Positions 1 to 6,822 of a DNA stretch of 7,116 bases are shown in pieces (position 1 is the stretch's first letter; each line of letters opens with the position of its first letter). The notes under the pieces are model-generated. The model made no database searches. It was not told where the DNA came from and saw nothing but the letters and a program-made list of their open reading frames with translations. The position numbers were made by a program, and so were the translations under genes. The DNA comes from JAWPMV01 sp038527215 (lineage in GTDB: Bacteria > Bacteroidota > Bacteroidia > J057): the NCBI GenBank assembly GCA_038527215.1, contig JBCBGC010000207.1:1-7116 (forward strand), given 5' to 3'.

Positions 1-294
1 TCTCCAGGAACCATAGTTTGCCTGAGAAAATCTACGCAGACGACGAGAGTAGTAAAAATCATCCTCATCGTAGTATGCGTCGTTATAGTTGTCTACTTGC
101 TGGCGGTAAGGCGCGCGATCGGCCTGGCTGGGACGATCAGCTACCTGATTGCTGGGCAGCGCTTCGGTGCGGTCAGCCTGAGAATAATATACATCATCAT
201 ACTCCGTAGAGGAGGCATAGCGCGGCCCCGTACAGGCTGTTCCCAGCATGGCTAAAGCTGCCAGAAAAAGTAAATAATTGGACTTCATCTTCAT
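1..294 (-). CDS. Putative lipoprotein, N-terminal 98 residues (runs off left edge)
   Basis: The minus-strand frame is open from an ATG at 294 to the window edge; the stop lies outside. The protein begins with a short Lys-containing N-terminus, a hydrophobic stretch (about residues 6-18) and then L-G-T-A-C with Cys21. This fits a lipoprotein signal peptide, although Leu sits at -4 rather than the canonical -3 position. A second in-frame ATG at 288 (Met3) is an equally possible start. After the Cys the chain is hydrophilic and rich in Tyr, Asp, Gln and Arg, with D-D/Y-Y runs near residues 33-37 and 73-82 and a basic patch YYSRRLRRF at 81-89. From memory, small lipoproteins with such a Y-Y-x-R-R-x-R-R-F segment are common in Bacteroidota and have no assigned function. 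The likely site is the cell envelope, tethered by lipid at Cys21. No role can be assigned. Confidence 0.8.
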   Translation of the reverse strand, partial: MKMKSNYLLFLAALAMLGTACTGPRYASSTEYDDVYYSQADRTEALPSNQVADRPSQADRAPYRQQVDNYNDAYYDEDDFYYSRRLRRFSQANYGSWR

Positions 295-324
295 GCGAGT
301 TTTCGATAAAAAATCTTGCTTCTT

Positions 325-357
325 GTAAATATACACATTTATGACGGAACTAAAGAC
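325..357 (-). promoter_or_regulatory. Candidate promoter of the lipoprotein gene
   Basis: On the minus strand TATATTTA (333-326) matches TAnnTTTG in all but the last base. It sits about 30 nt before the ATG at 294. A weak upstream element TTTA lies at 354-351, with a 17-nt spacer that is slightly short for the Bacteroidota consensus. This is inferred from motif similarity only. Confidence 0.35.
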
Positions 358-363
358 CAAAAG

Positions 364-495
364 TCATGGACTTATTTCCTGATATCTATACTTATTTAAC
401 GGATTTTCAGGCGTTTTGGATTCCTCTTCGAATAAGCGTGTAGCTTTTTTTATCAACTGTGTGGGGCAGGAAGCATCCTTCTTCTTTGATGTCAT
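364..495 (-). CDS. Possible small protein, 43 residues, unknown function
   Basis: An ATG at 495 opens a 43-residue frame ending in TGA at 364. It lies between the lipoprotein gene and proS and is divergent from proS. A purine-rich GGGAG stands 6 nt before the ATG, better than the ribosome sites of most neighbours. The product is charged and soluble: a Lys-rich start (MTSKKK), one Cys at residue 10, a predicted helical stretch around LIKKATRLFEEES (14-26), then a Pro/Asn/Tyr-containing tail. There is no signal peptide or membrane segment. The same frame stays open upstream to 693, but that part overlaps proS antisense and reads like a shadow, so the internal start is preferred. I recognise no family. 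The start region overlaps the proS promoter on the other strand. It could be a chance frame. Confidence 0.35.
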   Translation of the reverse strand: MTSKKKDASCPTQLIKKATRLFEEESKTPENPLNKYRYQEISP

Positions 496-515
496 CACTT
501 CTCCCTTTATTTTTG
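485..515 (+). promoter_or_regulatory. proS promoter, Bacteroidota type
   Basis: TTTG at 485-488, a 19-nt spacer and TATTTTTG at 508-515 match the Bacteroidota vegetative promoter (TTTG at -33, TAnnTTTG at -7) at every fixed base. Transcription would start near 521, giving a leader of about 20 nt before the proS ATG at 541. This also explains the absence of a Shine-Dalgarno sequence there, since this phylum often initiates without one. Confidence 0.65.
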
Positions 516-540
516 GCCTCCGATTCAGAAAGCTTAGCAT

Positions 541-2028
541 ATGGCAAAAGGAAAAAAACTTACCGCACGCTCCGAAAACTACTCTGAGTGGTACAATGAG
601 ATCGTAAAAAAGGCTGACCTGGCCGAAAACTCTGAAGTCAGAGGCTGTATGGTCATCAAACCCTACGGATATGCGATCTGGGAAAGAATGCAACGTATTC
701 TAGACGACATGTTTAAGGAGACCGGACATGTCAATGCTTACTTTCCCCTCTTTATCCCGAAAAGTTTCCTGTCCCGGGAAGCAGACCACGTCGAAGGTTT
801 TGCCAAAGAGTGCGCCGTAGTTACCCATTACCGCTTGAAAAACGATCCTGATGGCAACGGCATCATCGTAGACCCAGAAGCTAAACTAGAGGAAGAGCTC
901 ATTGTTCGACCGACTTCAGAAACCATCATTTGGTCTACCTATAAAAACTGGATCCAATCTTATCGGGACTTGCCGCTGCTGATCAACCAGTGGGCCAATG
1001 TGGTGCGTTGGGAGTTGCGGACGCGAATGTTCCTGCGAACCGCAGAATTTCTCTGGCAGGAAGGACACACCGCCCATGCTACGGAAGAAGAAGCGGTAGC
1101 AGAAGCTAAGCAAATGCTCCACGTTTACGGGGATTTTGCCGAACAAACCCTGGCTATTCCAGTAGTACGGGGAGTAAAAACCGAGCGGGAGCGGTTTGCC
1201 GGTGCCCTGGATACCTATACCATCGAAGCCATGATGCAAGATGGAAGGGCGCTGCAATCCGGAACCTCTCACTTCCTGGGCCAGAATTTTGCCAAGGCTT
1301 TCGGGGTAACGTTTGCCAATAGAAACAACCAGGAAGAACACGTCTGGGCCACCTCCTGGGGCATGAGTACCCGCATGATGGGTGCCCTGATCATGACCCA
1401 CTCGGATGATTCCGGTTTGGTCCTCCCACCAAAACTAGCCCCCATCCAGGTGGTTTTTGTCCCGATTTACCGCAAAGAAGAAGAGAAGACGGGAGTCTTG
1501 GATAAATGCTACGACATAGCCGCCCAATTGAAAGCCGCTGGAATCCGCGTGAAAGTCGACGATGATGATACCAAAAAACCAGGCTGGAAGTTTAACGAAT
1601 GGGAGCTCAAAGGGGTGCCGCTTCGCATCGCTTTAGGACCCAGAGACCTGGAGAACAACCAATTCGAATTGGCGCGCAGAGATACCCAAACCAAGGAAAG
1701 CCGGCCGATGAGCGACAGCCTGGTAGGAGATATCGAAAGTTTGCTAGCTGAAATTCAGGAAAACCTCTTCCAGAAAGCCGTGTCATTCCGGGCCGATCAT
1801 AGCCGAAAGGTGGATACCTGGGAAGCATTCAAAGCCGCTCTGGACGACGACATCCCTGGATTTTTGTATGCCCACTGGGATGGAACTACTGAAACAGAGG
1901 AAAAAATCCAGGCCGAAACCAAAGCCACCATCCGCTGTATCCCTATCAACAATGAACAGGAGGAAGGTAGCTGTATCTACTCCGGTAAGCCCTCCACCCA
2001 AAGGGTGATTTTCGCAAAGGCGTATTAG
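541..2028 (+). CDS. proS: Prolyl-tRNA synthetase, archaeal/eukaryotic-like short form
   Basis: This cytoplasmic class II enzyme attaches proline to tRNA-Pro using ATP. The 495 residues match the usual length of the short form, which lacks the editing insertion of the E. coli type. Motif 1 lies around residues 35-73 (GCMVIKPYGYAIWERMQ), the proline/ATP loop RPTSETII at 123-130, and motif 2 at about 155-179 (VRWELRTRMFLRTAEF, then QEGHTAHAT). GTSHFLGQNFAK at 241-252 belongs to the proline pocket, and motif 3 is at 272-298 (SWGMSTRMMGAL) with Arg278. An anticodon-binding domain follows at about 302-405 (WELKGVPLRIALGPRDLE). The C-terminal domain (about 415-495) ends in the conserved FAKAY with a terminal Tyr. 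Only Cys466 and Cys478 remain of the zinc cysteines expected there; the first pair appears replaced (WDGTTETE, 446-453). The ATG at 541 sits 25 nt after a promoter. It is a single-gene unit converging on the GH31 gene. Confidence 0.97.
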   Translation: MAKGKKLTARSENYSEWYNEIVKKADLAENSEVRGCMVIKPYGYAIWERMQRILDDMFKETGHVNAYFPLFIPKSFLSREADHVEGFAKECAVVTHYRLKNDPDGNGIIVDPEAKLEEELIVRPTSETIIWSTYKNWIQSYRDLPLLINQWANVVRWELRTRMFLRTAEFLWQEGHTAHATEEEAVAEAKQMLHVYGDFAEQTLAIPVVRGVKTERERFAGALDTYTIEAMMQDGRALQSGTSHFLGQNFAKAFGVTFANRNNQEEHVWATSWGMSTRMMGALIMTHSDDSGLVLPPKLAPIQVVFVPIYRKEEEKTGVLDKCYDIAAQLKAAGIRVKVDDDDTKKPGWKFNEWELKGVPLRIALGPRDLENNQFELARRDTQTKESRPMSDSLVGDIESLLAEIQENLFQKAVSFRADHSRKVDTWEAFKAALDDDIPGFLYAHWDGTTETEEKIQAETKATIRCIPINNEQEEGSCIYSGKPSTQRVIFAKAY

Positions 2029-2049
2029 GAGCCATAAGATGCGTGTATC

Positions 2050-2079
2050 TGTGGGGGCGCATGGCCATGCGTCTCCACA
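2050..2079. repeat. REP-like hairpin 1 (GAGACGC/GCGTCTC type)
   Basis: A 30-bp dyad centred between 2064 and 2065: the arms TGTGGGGGCGCATGG and CCATGCGTCTCCACA pair at 13 of 15 positions, and the other two can pair as G-T. It starts 21 bp after the proS stop and has no T-run after it, so it is not a standard terminator. The right arm contains GCGTCTC, shared with the hairpin at 2282-2303. From memory, hairpins with this core recur between genes in several Bacteroidota and cyanobacteria. Whether it recurs in this genome cannot be seen here. Confidence 0.6.
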
Positions 2080-2238
2080 AACATTTGTGTCACCCCGGAA
2101 GGCCGACCGACCCAAGGGAGGTGGACTATCCGGGGTCTCCGCGTTTGTGAAAAAGATCATAAGACCCCAGACGATAAGGACGTCGGGATGGTAGACCCAT
2201 ATAGGTTCCTTGGGGGCGCTCAGGATCCTTTCGGGGTG
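2076..2238. repeat. Nested inverted-repeat block between convergent genes
   Basis: Several complementary arms are visible. CACAAAC (2076-2082) pairs with GTTTGTG (2143-2149). ACCCCGGA (2092-2099) pairs with TCCGGGGT (2129-2136). GGGGTCT (2132-2138) pairs with AGACCCC (2162-2168). CACCCCGGAAGG (2091-2102) pairs with CCTTTCGGGGTG (2227-2238) at 11 of 12 positions, and CCCAAGG (2111-2117) pairs with CCTTGGG (2208-2214) inside it. Some pairings compete, so alternative folds are possible. No credible gene lies here; the minus-strand frame crossing it runs into proS antisense. It could be a decayed repetitive element, a structured RNA or a bidirectional transcription barrier. Confidence 0.5.
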
Positions 2239-2280
2239 GGACACCCTAGGGTAAATGAATTGCTACGGGTAGGCAATCTC

Positions 2281-2304
2281 GGAGACGCCTGGCAAGGCGT
2301 CTCT
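2281..2304. repeat. REP-like hairpin 2 (GAGACGC/GCGTCTC type)
   Basis: Perfect 9-bp arms GAGACGCCT (2282-2290) and AGGCGTCTC (2295-2303) surround a GGCA loop; a G-T pair can extend it by one. It shares the GAGACGC/GCGTCTC core with the hairpin at 2050-2079, so the two bracket the inverted-repeat block between them. There is no T-run on either side. Confidence 0.6.
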
Positions 2305-2326
2305 ACGGCAAAGGCGACATGATATC

Positions 2327-2357
2327 AAAAAAAAACGGCGGATAAACATCCGCCGTT
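2327..2357 (-). terminator. Intrinsic terminator of the GH31 gene
   Basis: On the minus strand a perfect 10-bp GC-rich stem (AACGGCGGAT with ATCCGCCGTT, 4-nt loop) is followed by nine T (A run at 2327-2335 on the plus strand). It starts 50 bp after the GH31 stop at 2407. The plus strand has no T-run beyond the stem, so it should not stop proS transcription efficiently. Confidence 0.88.
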
Positions 2358-2406
2358 CCTATATCTTGAACAAATCTGCTGAGGGGTAGGAGCCCGCCCA
2401 ACCCAT

Positions 2407-4848
2407 TTATCCGATTTCGATTTCCTTAAAATCCCAGGGCACGATGACCTCGGTCTTGGTAGCCTTAAAGGTGATGTCCACCTTTTTGCCGTCAACCGTG
2501 CAGGAGCGGGCTTTGAAGGGAAGACCATGGAAGATCACCTTGAACTCGCTATACTCGGGTGAGCGCTGACCTTCCCGCTTCTGAGAGATATTCACCGACT
2601 GGTTCAGACCAGTTAAGGTGAAAAAATGGTGTTGAAAGCCCCCTTCCTGGTAATCATAGCCATCTCCGGCATCACTATACAGTTGGCTTTCTTTGGTGCC
2701 TTTGAGGTAATAGGCGTGCAATTGCATGCACTCAATTTTCTTCTCGCCTACATATTGCATCACCGGAGCGAGGGGGAGAATGGCCCCTCCACGCACGTAC
2801 ATGGGAATATCCCCCAGACCCGTTTCGGCCCAGATTTCCTGTTCGCCTTTGATCGGCTGCTTGGAATCGAAGTCGTACCAAAGACCTTCAGGCAGATAGA
2901 GGTAACGTCCTTCAACGCCTTCTTCGGAGATCGGGCAAACCAGAATGTTGTCTCCTACGCAGAATTCCTCCATGCGATGGGTCGTCTCTGGGTCATGCTG
3001 ATCCAGGAAGGCCAGGGGCCGAAGGAAAGGCTTCCCCGTCAGGATGTGATCCCGAAAGGTGGTATAGATATAAGGTAACAGGCGGTATCTCAATTCAATG
3101 GCTTCCCTGACGTGGGTGGTGAAAGGCTCTCCAAAAGACCAGGGTTCCTGGCTTTTGTCCTGATTTACCTTACTGGCCGCTACAGCATCCTCGTCTACAG
3201 CAGCATCTCCCACGTCATTGTAACCGATAGAATGGACCCGGCACAGCGGATGGAAAATCCCCGTTTGTATCCAGCGAAGGAAAAGCTCACCATCCGGTAA
3301 GCCATTAAAGCCCCCGATATCAGAACCCACGAAAGAAATACCAGAAATACTCATGCGCTGACTCTGGGTATTGGCCAGTTGCAGGTGCTCCCAGGTGGCA
3401 TTGTTGTCCCCGGTCCAGGCAGAGGCAAAGCGCTGACCACCAGAGTAAGTAGCGCGGGTGATGAGGAAAGGCCGGTTGGGATAGGCAAAATCCTTCATGC
3501 CCTCAAAAGAGGCCCGAGCCATCTGCATACCATAAATATTATGGGCACGATGGTGGGAGCTGGGGTGTCCATCATAATCGTGGCGGACGTCCAGGGGGAA
3601 GGTTTTGCTATCTACCTCAAATACTGCCGGTTCGTTCATATCATTCCAGACGCCGGCCACTTTGACCTTGCGGATCAGGTCGCGGAACAAGCCAGACCAC
3701 CATTCGCGCACATCCGGACGGGTAAAGTCAGGGAAGTAACATTCTCCCGGCCAAACCTTGCCTTTCATATAAGGACCATCGGTCCGACGACAGAATACGT
3801 CTTTTTCCAGGCCTTCGAGATACACCCAGTATTCCGGATCTACCTTGATGCCTGGGTCGATGATGACCACCGTGTGAAAGCCTTCCTCTGCCAGTTCAGC
3901 CACCATGCGGTCCGGCTCGGGAAAGTGTTCCAGGTTCCAGGTGAAGCAGCGATAGCCATCCATGTAATCAATATCCAGGTAGATGGCATCACAGGGGATT
4001 TGTCTTTCGCGGAACTGACGGGCGATTTCCTTTACCTCAGCCTCCGGAAAATAACTCCAGCGACATTGGTGGAATCCGAGCGCCCACAGGGGCGGCATCT
4101 CAGGGCGGCCTGTAAGGAGGGTGTAATTGGTGGCGACCTCCATGAGTTCAGGACCATAGATGAAATAATAATTCATCTCCCCTCCATGCGACCAGAAACT
4201 GGTTGCATCATTCCTTTCCTTGGCAAAGTCAAAGAAGGTGCGGAAGCTGTTGTCAAAAAAGACCCCGTAGGCTTTGCCTTCATTTAATCCAAAGTAAAAG
4301 GGAATCGCCCGGTACAGGGGATCGGTATCTGATCCATACCCAAAGGAGTCTGTGACCCAGTTTTCTATGCGTTCACCCCTAAGATTGAGATGGCAACTTT
4401 TATCTCCCCCACCAAAATAGCTTTCTTCCTGCTGGGCTTTTTTAGACATCTGCACGATGTTATTTCCGTGCTTGCCTTCCTCCCAGTGAAAACCTTTATC
4501 ATCTTCCAGGATCAATTGTCCTTTGAGGTCATAAATATGGGTGAGTAAGCCCTCCTTGCGTAAGCGGATTTCTATGGCGGCGGTTTTTACGCTGATGTAG
4601 TGGTCCCGGTCTATTACCTGAAAACTGGTCGGGATCGCCTGAAAAGCCGGATCCAAGGCATAAGAAAAATCATGTTCGTAAAAGCCAGTGGTGCTAAAGC
4701 GAAATCGAACGATCTCGGGACTCAAAATAGACAAGTGAAGTTCGACTTCATTGTCGCAATAGAAAGTGCAGAGCTGGTCTTTCTTTTCCCAACGCACGAG
4801 CTGGCCGGGATAGAATTCCTGTTTAGTGAGTGTGTTTTTTTTCGTCAT
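2407..4848 (-). CDS. Glycoside hydrolase family 31, alpha-glucosidase-type
   Basis: GH31 enzymes release alpha-linked sugars, usually glucose, from oligosaccharide ends by a retaining mechanism; some members transfer glucosyl groups instead. With the ATG at 4848 the protein has 813 residues, usual for the family. An N-terminal beta-sandwich (about 10-240, with YFGGGDK at 144-150) precedes the TIM barrel. The substrate-site segment YLDIDYMDGYRCFTW lies at 290-304, GVWNDMNEP at 399-407 has nucleophile Asp403, and WTGDN at 478-482 has acid/base Asp481. SDIGGF is at 509-514 and His539 in the RVHS motif. C-terminal beta domains follow, with a DAGDGYDY segment near 726-733. There is no signal peptide, so it is probably cytoplasmic. 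An in-frame ATG at 4890 would add 14 residues; 4848 is preferred because AGAGG lies 5 nt before it. Exact substrate is not readable. It has its own terminator and a promoter candidate. Confidence 0.93.
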   Translation of the reverse strand: MTKKNTLTKQEFYPGQLVRWEKKDQLCTFYCDNEVELHLSILSPEIVRFRFSTTGFYEHDFSYALDPAFQAIPTSFQVIDRDHYISVKTAAIEIRLRKEGLLTHIYDLKGQLILEDDKGFHWEEGKHGNNIVQMSKKAQQEESYFGGGDKSCHLNLRGERIENWVTDSFGYGSDTDPLYRAIPFYFGLNEGKAYGVFFDNSFRTFFDFAKERNDATSFWSHGGEMNYYFIYGPELMEVATNYTLLTGRPEMPPLWALGFHQCRWSYFPEAEVKEIARQFRERQIPCDAIYLDIDYMDGYRCFTWNLEHFPEPDRMVAELAEEGFHTVVIIDPGIKVDPEYWVYLEGLEKDVFCRRTDGPYMKGKVWPGECYFPDFTRPDVREWWSGLFRDLIRKVKVAGVWNDMNEPAVFEVDSKTFPLDVRHDYDGHPSSHHRAHNIYGMQMARASFEGMKDFAYPNRPFLITRATYSGGQRFASAWTGDNNATWEHLQLANTQSQRMSISGISFVGSDIGGFNGLPDGELFLRWIQTGIFHPLCRVHSIGYNDVGDAAVDEDAVAASKVNQDKSQEPWSFGEPFTTHVREAIELRYRLLPYIYTTFRDHILTGKPFLRPLAFLDQHDPETTHRMEEFCVGDNILVCPISEEGVEGRYLYLPEGLWYDFDSKQPIKGEQEIWAETGLGDIPMYVRGGAILPLAPVMQYVGEKKIECMQLHAYYLKGTKESQLYSDAGDGYDYQEGGFQHHFFTLTGLNQSVNISQKREGQRSPEYSEFKVIFHGLPFKARSCTVDGKKVDITFKATKTEVIVPWDFKEIEIG

Positions 4849-4910
4849 AAATACCTCTACGTATTGAGTATAACGCTGAGCCCAGGGCAATCTCTGTGCC
4901 CATTGCGAAG

Positions 4911-4945
4911 CTAAGGTACGGGGAAGGATTTCTCAGGTTCCTTCC
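4911..4945 (-). promoter_or_regulatory. Candidate GH31 promoter with overlapping inverted repeat
   Basis: TACCTTAG (minus strand, 4918-4911) matches TAnnTTTG with one mismatch and would start transcription near 4904, some 55 nt before the ATG at 4848. No good TTTG lies at the expected upstream distance. Instead that interval holds an inverted repeat, GGAAGG (4922-4927) and CCTTCC (4940-4945), extendable by GG/CC across a 2-nt bulge. A regulator could bind there. Both the promoter and the operator reading are inference. Confidence 0.35.
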
Positions 4946-4948
4946 GAC

Positions 4949-4980
4949 CCCTTTGTTACATAATTTTTTGGACAAAAGGG
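4949..4980. repeat. Weak inverted repeat downstream of glpD
   Basis: CCCTTTGT (4949-4956) and ACAAAAGGG (4972-4980) are complementary apart from one extra A, around an AT-rich loop. It lies 34-65 bp after the glpD stop on its downstream side. On the glpD strand no T-run follows, so it is at best a poor terminator; no better glpD terminator is visible between 4849 and 5013, and readthrough into the GH31 gene is possible. Confidence 0.3.
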
Positions 4981-5013
4981 TATTTTGGGGGTAGGGGTGT
5001 TTATTTTTTAAAA

Positions 5014-6669
5014 TTATACTTTTTCGGGAAAATTACTGGCTGCATAAACACCGTTTTCCAGCCATTCCTCTTCTTGTTTTCTACGGGCCTCGTCCCATTT
5101 CAGCGCAGCCTGAAGTTCATTTAATACAGCTTCTCTATGGTCGCGAACGCTGGTAATATCAAAATATAAGCGCCCGGTACGGCGGCTGAAGAAATCCATG
5201 CTGCTTTGCACCATTTCGTGCTCCAGGCAAAAAGCCAATTCGCAGAGGATGAGGTTTCTTACATCTTTGGATTCTTTTTCCAAAAATGCATCTATAATTC
5301 GGTCGGTTTGCTGACCATAGTTATGAACCAGGTATTCGGCATCATAGCGGTCAAATCCATGCGGGGCGATTTGTTCCAGCACTTTATCCGTAAATACGCC
5401 TACGTCTTTGGCGTCTTCAAATCCTCCCCCTGTAATGACGATGCTGGCCGTCTGACAAGGCTTTAACTGGGTGCCGTGGGTTTTACGCATGTATTTGGCC
5501 ACCTCATCCACGACCCGCTCCGCCATCTTGCGATAGCCCGTCAGCTTACCACCCGCGATAGAGATGAGGTTGGTGTCCGAATGAAAAATTTCGTCCTTCC
5601 GGCTGATCTCCGAGGCAGATTTCCCTTCCTCAAAAATCAGCGGCCGCAAACCAGCCCAGGAAGAAATAACATCCTCTTTGCTCAGATTGACATCGGGGAA
5701 AAGGTTATTGACCCCGTCGACCAAATAAGCTACGTCTTCTTCCAGGGTAAGTGGATTATTAATATCGCCCTCGTAAGGCGTATCGGTCGTCCCTACATAG
5801 GTGATGCGACCCCTTGGAATACCAAAGCACATCCGGCCATCTGGTACGTCAAAGTAGATAGATTGCTGGAGGGGGAAACGCTCATGCGGCACTACGATGT
5901 GAACGCCTTTGCTGAGAAAGAGGTGCTTCTCATTCATGGAATGGTTTTTCTCTCTCAGAGTATCTACCCAGGGACCAGCGGCATTGACTACCTGATGGGC
6001 TTTGATAACAAAATCTTCTCCCGTGAGGTGATCATGGCAGGTGGCTCCGGATATGACGTCGTTTTCATAGACAAAATCCAGGGCCTCTACATAGTTGATG
6101 CTATCCGCTCCATATAGCGCCGCAGTTTTCAACACTTCCAGGCTTAGGCGAGCATCATCAGTCCGGTATTCTGCATATAGTCCTGCACCTTCTACTACCT
6201 CAGGTTTGATCAAAGGTTCTTTTTCCAGGGCATCCTGACGGCTTAGCATGACGCGCTGGTCTGCTCTTTCCACGCCTGCAAGCACATCATACACCATCAA
6301 CCCCAGGGAGGTGAGGAGCTTCCCGTAGGTCCCATCTTTGATAATGGGAAGCAGCATTTTTTCAGACACCACCAGGTGGGGAGCCAGCTTATGGACAATG
6401 GCTCGTTCTCGCCCGACCTCTCTCACCAAGGCAATTTCGAATTGCTTGAGGTAACGCAGGCCCCCATGGATGAGCTTGGTGGATCGGCTACTGGTTCCAG
6501 CGGCAAAATCCTGCTTATCTATCAGGGCAGTTTTAAGACCTCGGGAAGCAGCGTCCAGAGCAATGCCTGATCCGGTGGCTCCGCCGCCGATCACTAAGAG
6601 GTCGTATTGATTTTCTTGTAGGTGGGCAAGGAGTGCCTGTCGGTTTCGACTGGCAAAGGAGGTGTTCAT
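5014..6669 (-). CDS. glpD: FAD-dependent glycerol-3-phosphate dehydrogenase
   Basis: GlpD oxidises sn-glycerol 3-phosphate to dihydroxyacetone phosphate on the inner face of the cytoplasmic membrane and passes the electrons to quinone. It links glycerol and phospholipid breakdown to glycolysis. The 551 residues match the longer GlpD form. The FAD dinucleotide fold starts at DLLVIGGGATGSGIALDAASRG (23-44 region, GGGATG at 28-33). The family signature GTSSRSTKLIHGGLRYL is at 58-74. NAAGPWVD at 229-236, YVGTTDTPYEGD at 291-302, WAGLRPL at 338-344 and IAGGKLTGYRKMAE at 371-384 complete the oxidase domain. The C-terminal helical domain (about 405-530) includes RRTGRLYFD at 496-504. No signal peptide or membrane span is seen, as expected for a peripheral protein. 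The ATG at 6669 lacks a clear ribosome site but sits about 23 nt after the predicted transcript start. No glpK or glpF is present in the window. Confidence 0.97.
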   Translation of the reverse strand: MNTSFASRNRQALLAHLQENQYDLLVIGGGATGSGIALDAASRGLKTALIDKQDFAAGTSSRSTKLIHGGLRYLKQFEIALVREVGRERAIVHKLAPHLVVSEKMLLPIIKDGTYGKLLTSLGLMVYDVLAGVERADQRVMLSRQDALEKEPLIKPEVVEGAGLYAEYRTDDARLSLEVLKTAALYGADSINYVEALDFVYENDVISGATCHDHLTGEDFVIKAHQVVNAAGPWVDTLREKNHSMNEKHLFLSKGVHIVVPHERFPLQQSIYFDVPDGRMCFGIPRGRITYVGTTDTPYEGDINNPLTLEEDVAYLVDGVNNLFPDVNLSKEDVISSWAGLRPLIFEEGKSASEISRKDEIFHSDTNLISIAGGKLTGYRKMAERVVDEVAKYMRKTHGTQLKPCQTASIVITGGGFEDAKDVGVFTDKVLEQIAPHGFDRYDAEYLVHNYGQQTDRIIDAFLEKESKDVRNLILCELAFCLEHEMVQSSMDFFSRRTGRLYFDITSVRDHREAVLNELQAALKWDEARRKQEEEWLENGVYAASNFPEKV

Positions 6670-6698
6670 AGTACGCTTTTATAAATGAAAGAGCTGTA

Positions 6699-6729
6699 CA
6701 AATTTAACCTTTCCGGGGGGAAGAAAAAG
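6699..6729 (-). promoter_or_regulatory. Candidate glpD promoter, Bacteroidota type
   Basis: On the minus strand TAAATTTG (6706-6699) matches TAnnTTTG exactly. CTTT at 6729-6726, 19 nt upstream, is an imperfect -33 element (consensus TTTG). Transcription would begin near 6692, leaving about 23 nt before the ATG at 6669, similar to the proS arrangement. It lies just downstream of the terminator at 6739-6780, so glpD could be expressed independently of upstream transcription. Confidence 0.5.
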
Positions 6730-6738
6730 CGGTCGTTC

Positions 6739-6780
6739 AAAATAAAAAAGAGGTACATCGGCTTTTGCTAGATGTACCTC
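6739..6780 (-). terminator. Strong intrinsic terminator upstream of glpD
   Basis: On the minus strand GAGGTACATC (6780... at 6771 end) and its perfect 10-bp complement GATGTACCTC enclose an 11-nt loop, followed by TTTTTTATTTT (6749-6739). There is no matching T-run on the plus strand, so it acts on transcription heading into glpD. It ends an unidentified minus-strand transcript: a gene or RNA to the right, or a short glpD leader. An outer complementary pair, AAAGCGG (6726-6732 on the plus strand) and CCGCTTT (6780-6786), surrounds it. Confidence 0.8.
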
Positions 6781-6822
6781 CGCTTTCCTCAAAAATTGCT
6801 ATATAAATACTAACTACAGTAT

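Noticed and set aside
496..693. Upstream extension of the small minus-strand frame
   Set aside because: Most of it is antisense to proS codons; the internal ATG at 495 with its purine-rich site is the better start.
2050..2079. Intrinsic terminator for proS
   Set aside because: The hairpin is strong but no T-run follows on the plus strand; I see no standard proS terminator.
1783..2244. 153-residue open frame on the minus strand crossing the proS end
   Set aside because: About half is antisense proS and the rest reads through the inverted-repeat block; there is no domain, and the sequence is explained by those two elements.
3379..4287. 302-residue open frame on the plus strand
   Set aside because: It lies wholly antisense to the GH31 catalytic domain, whose motifs are intact, has no recognisable domain and no promoter. 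It is a shadow of codon bias.
4849..4890. Upstream ATG of the GH31 gene (4890)
   Set aside because: The 14 extra residues have no ribosome site before them and do not resemble a signal peptide; the ATG at 4848 has AGAGG at suitable spacing. Not fully excluded.
5476..6117. 213-residue open frame on the plus strand
   Set aside because: It is antisense to the conserved core of glpD and shows no family features.
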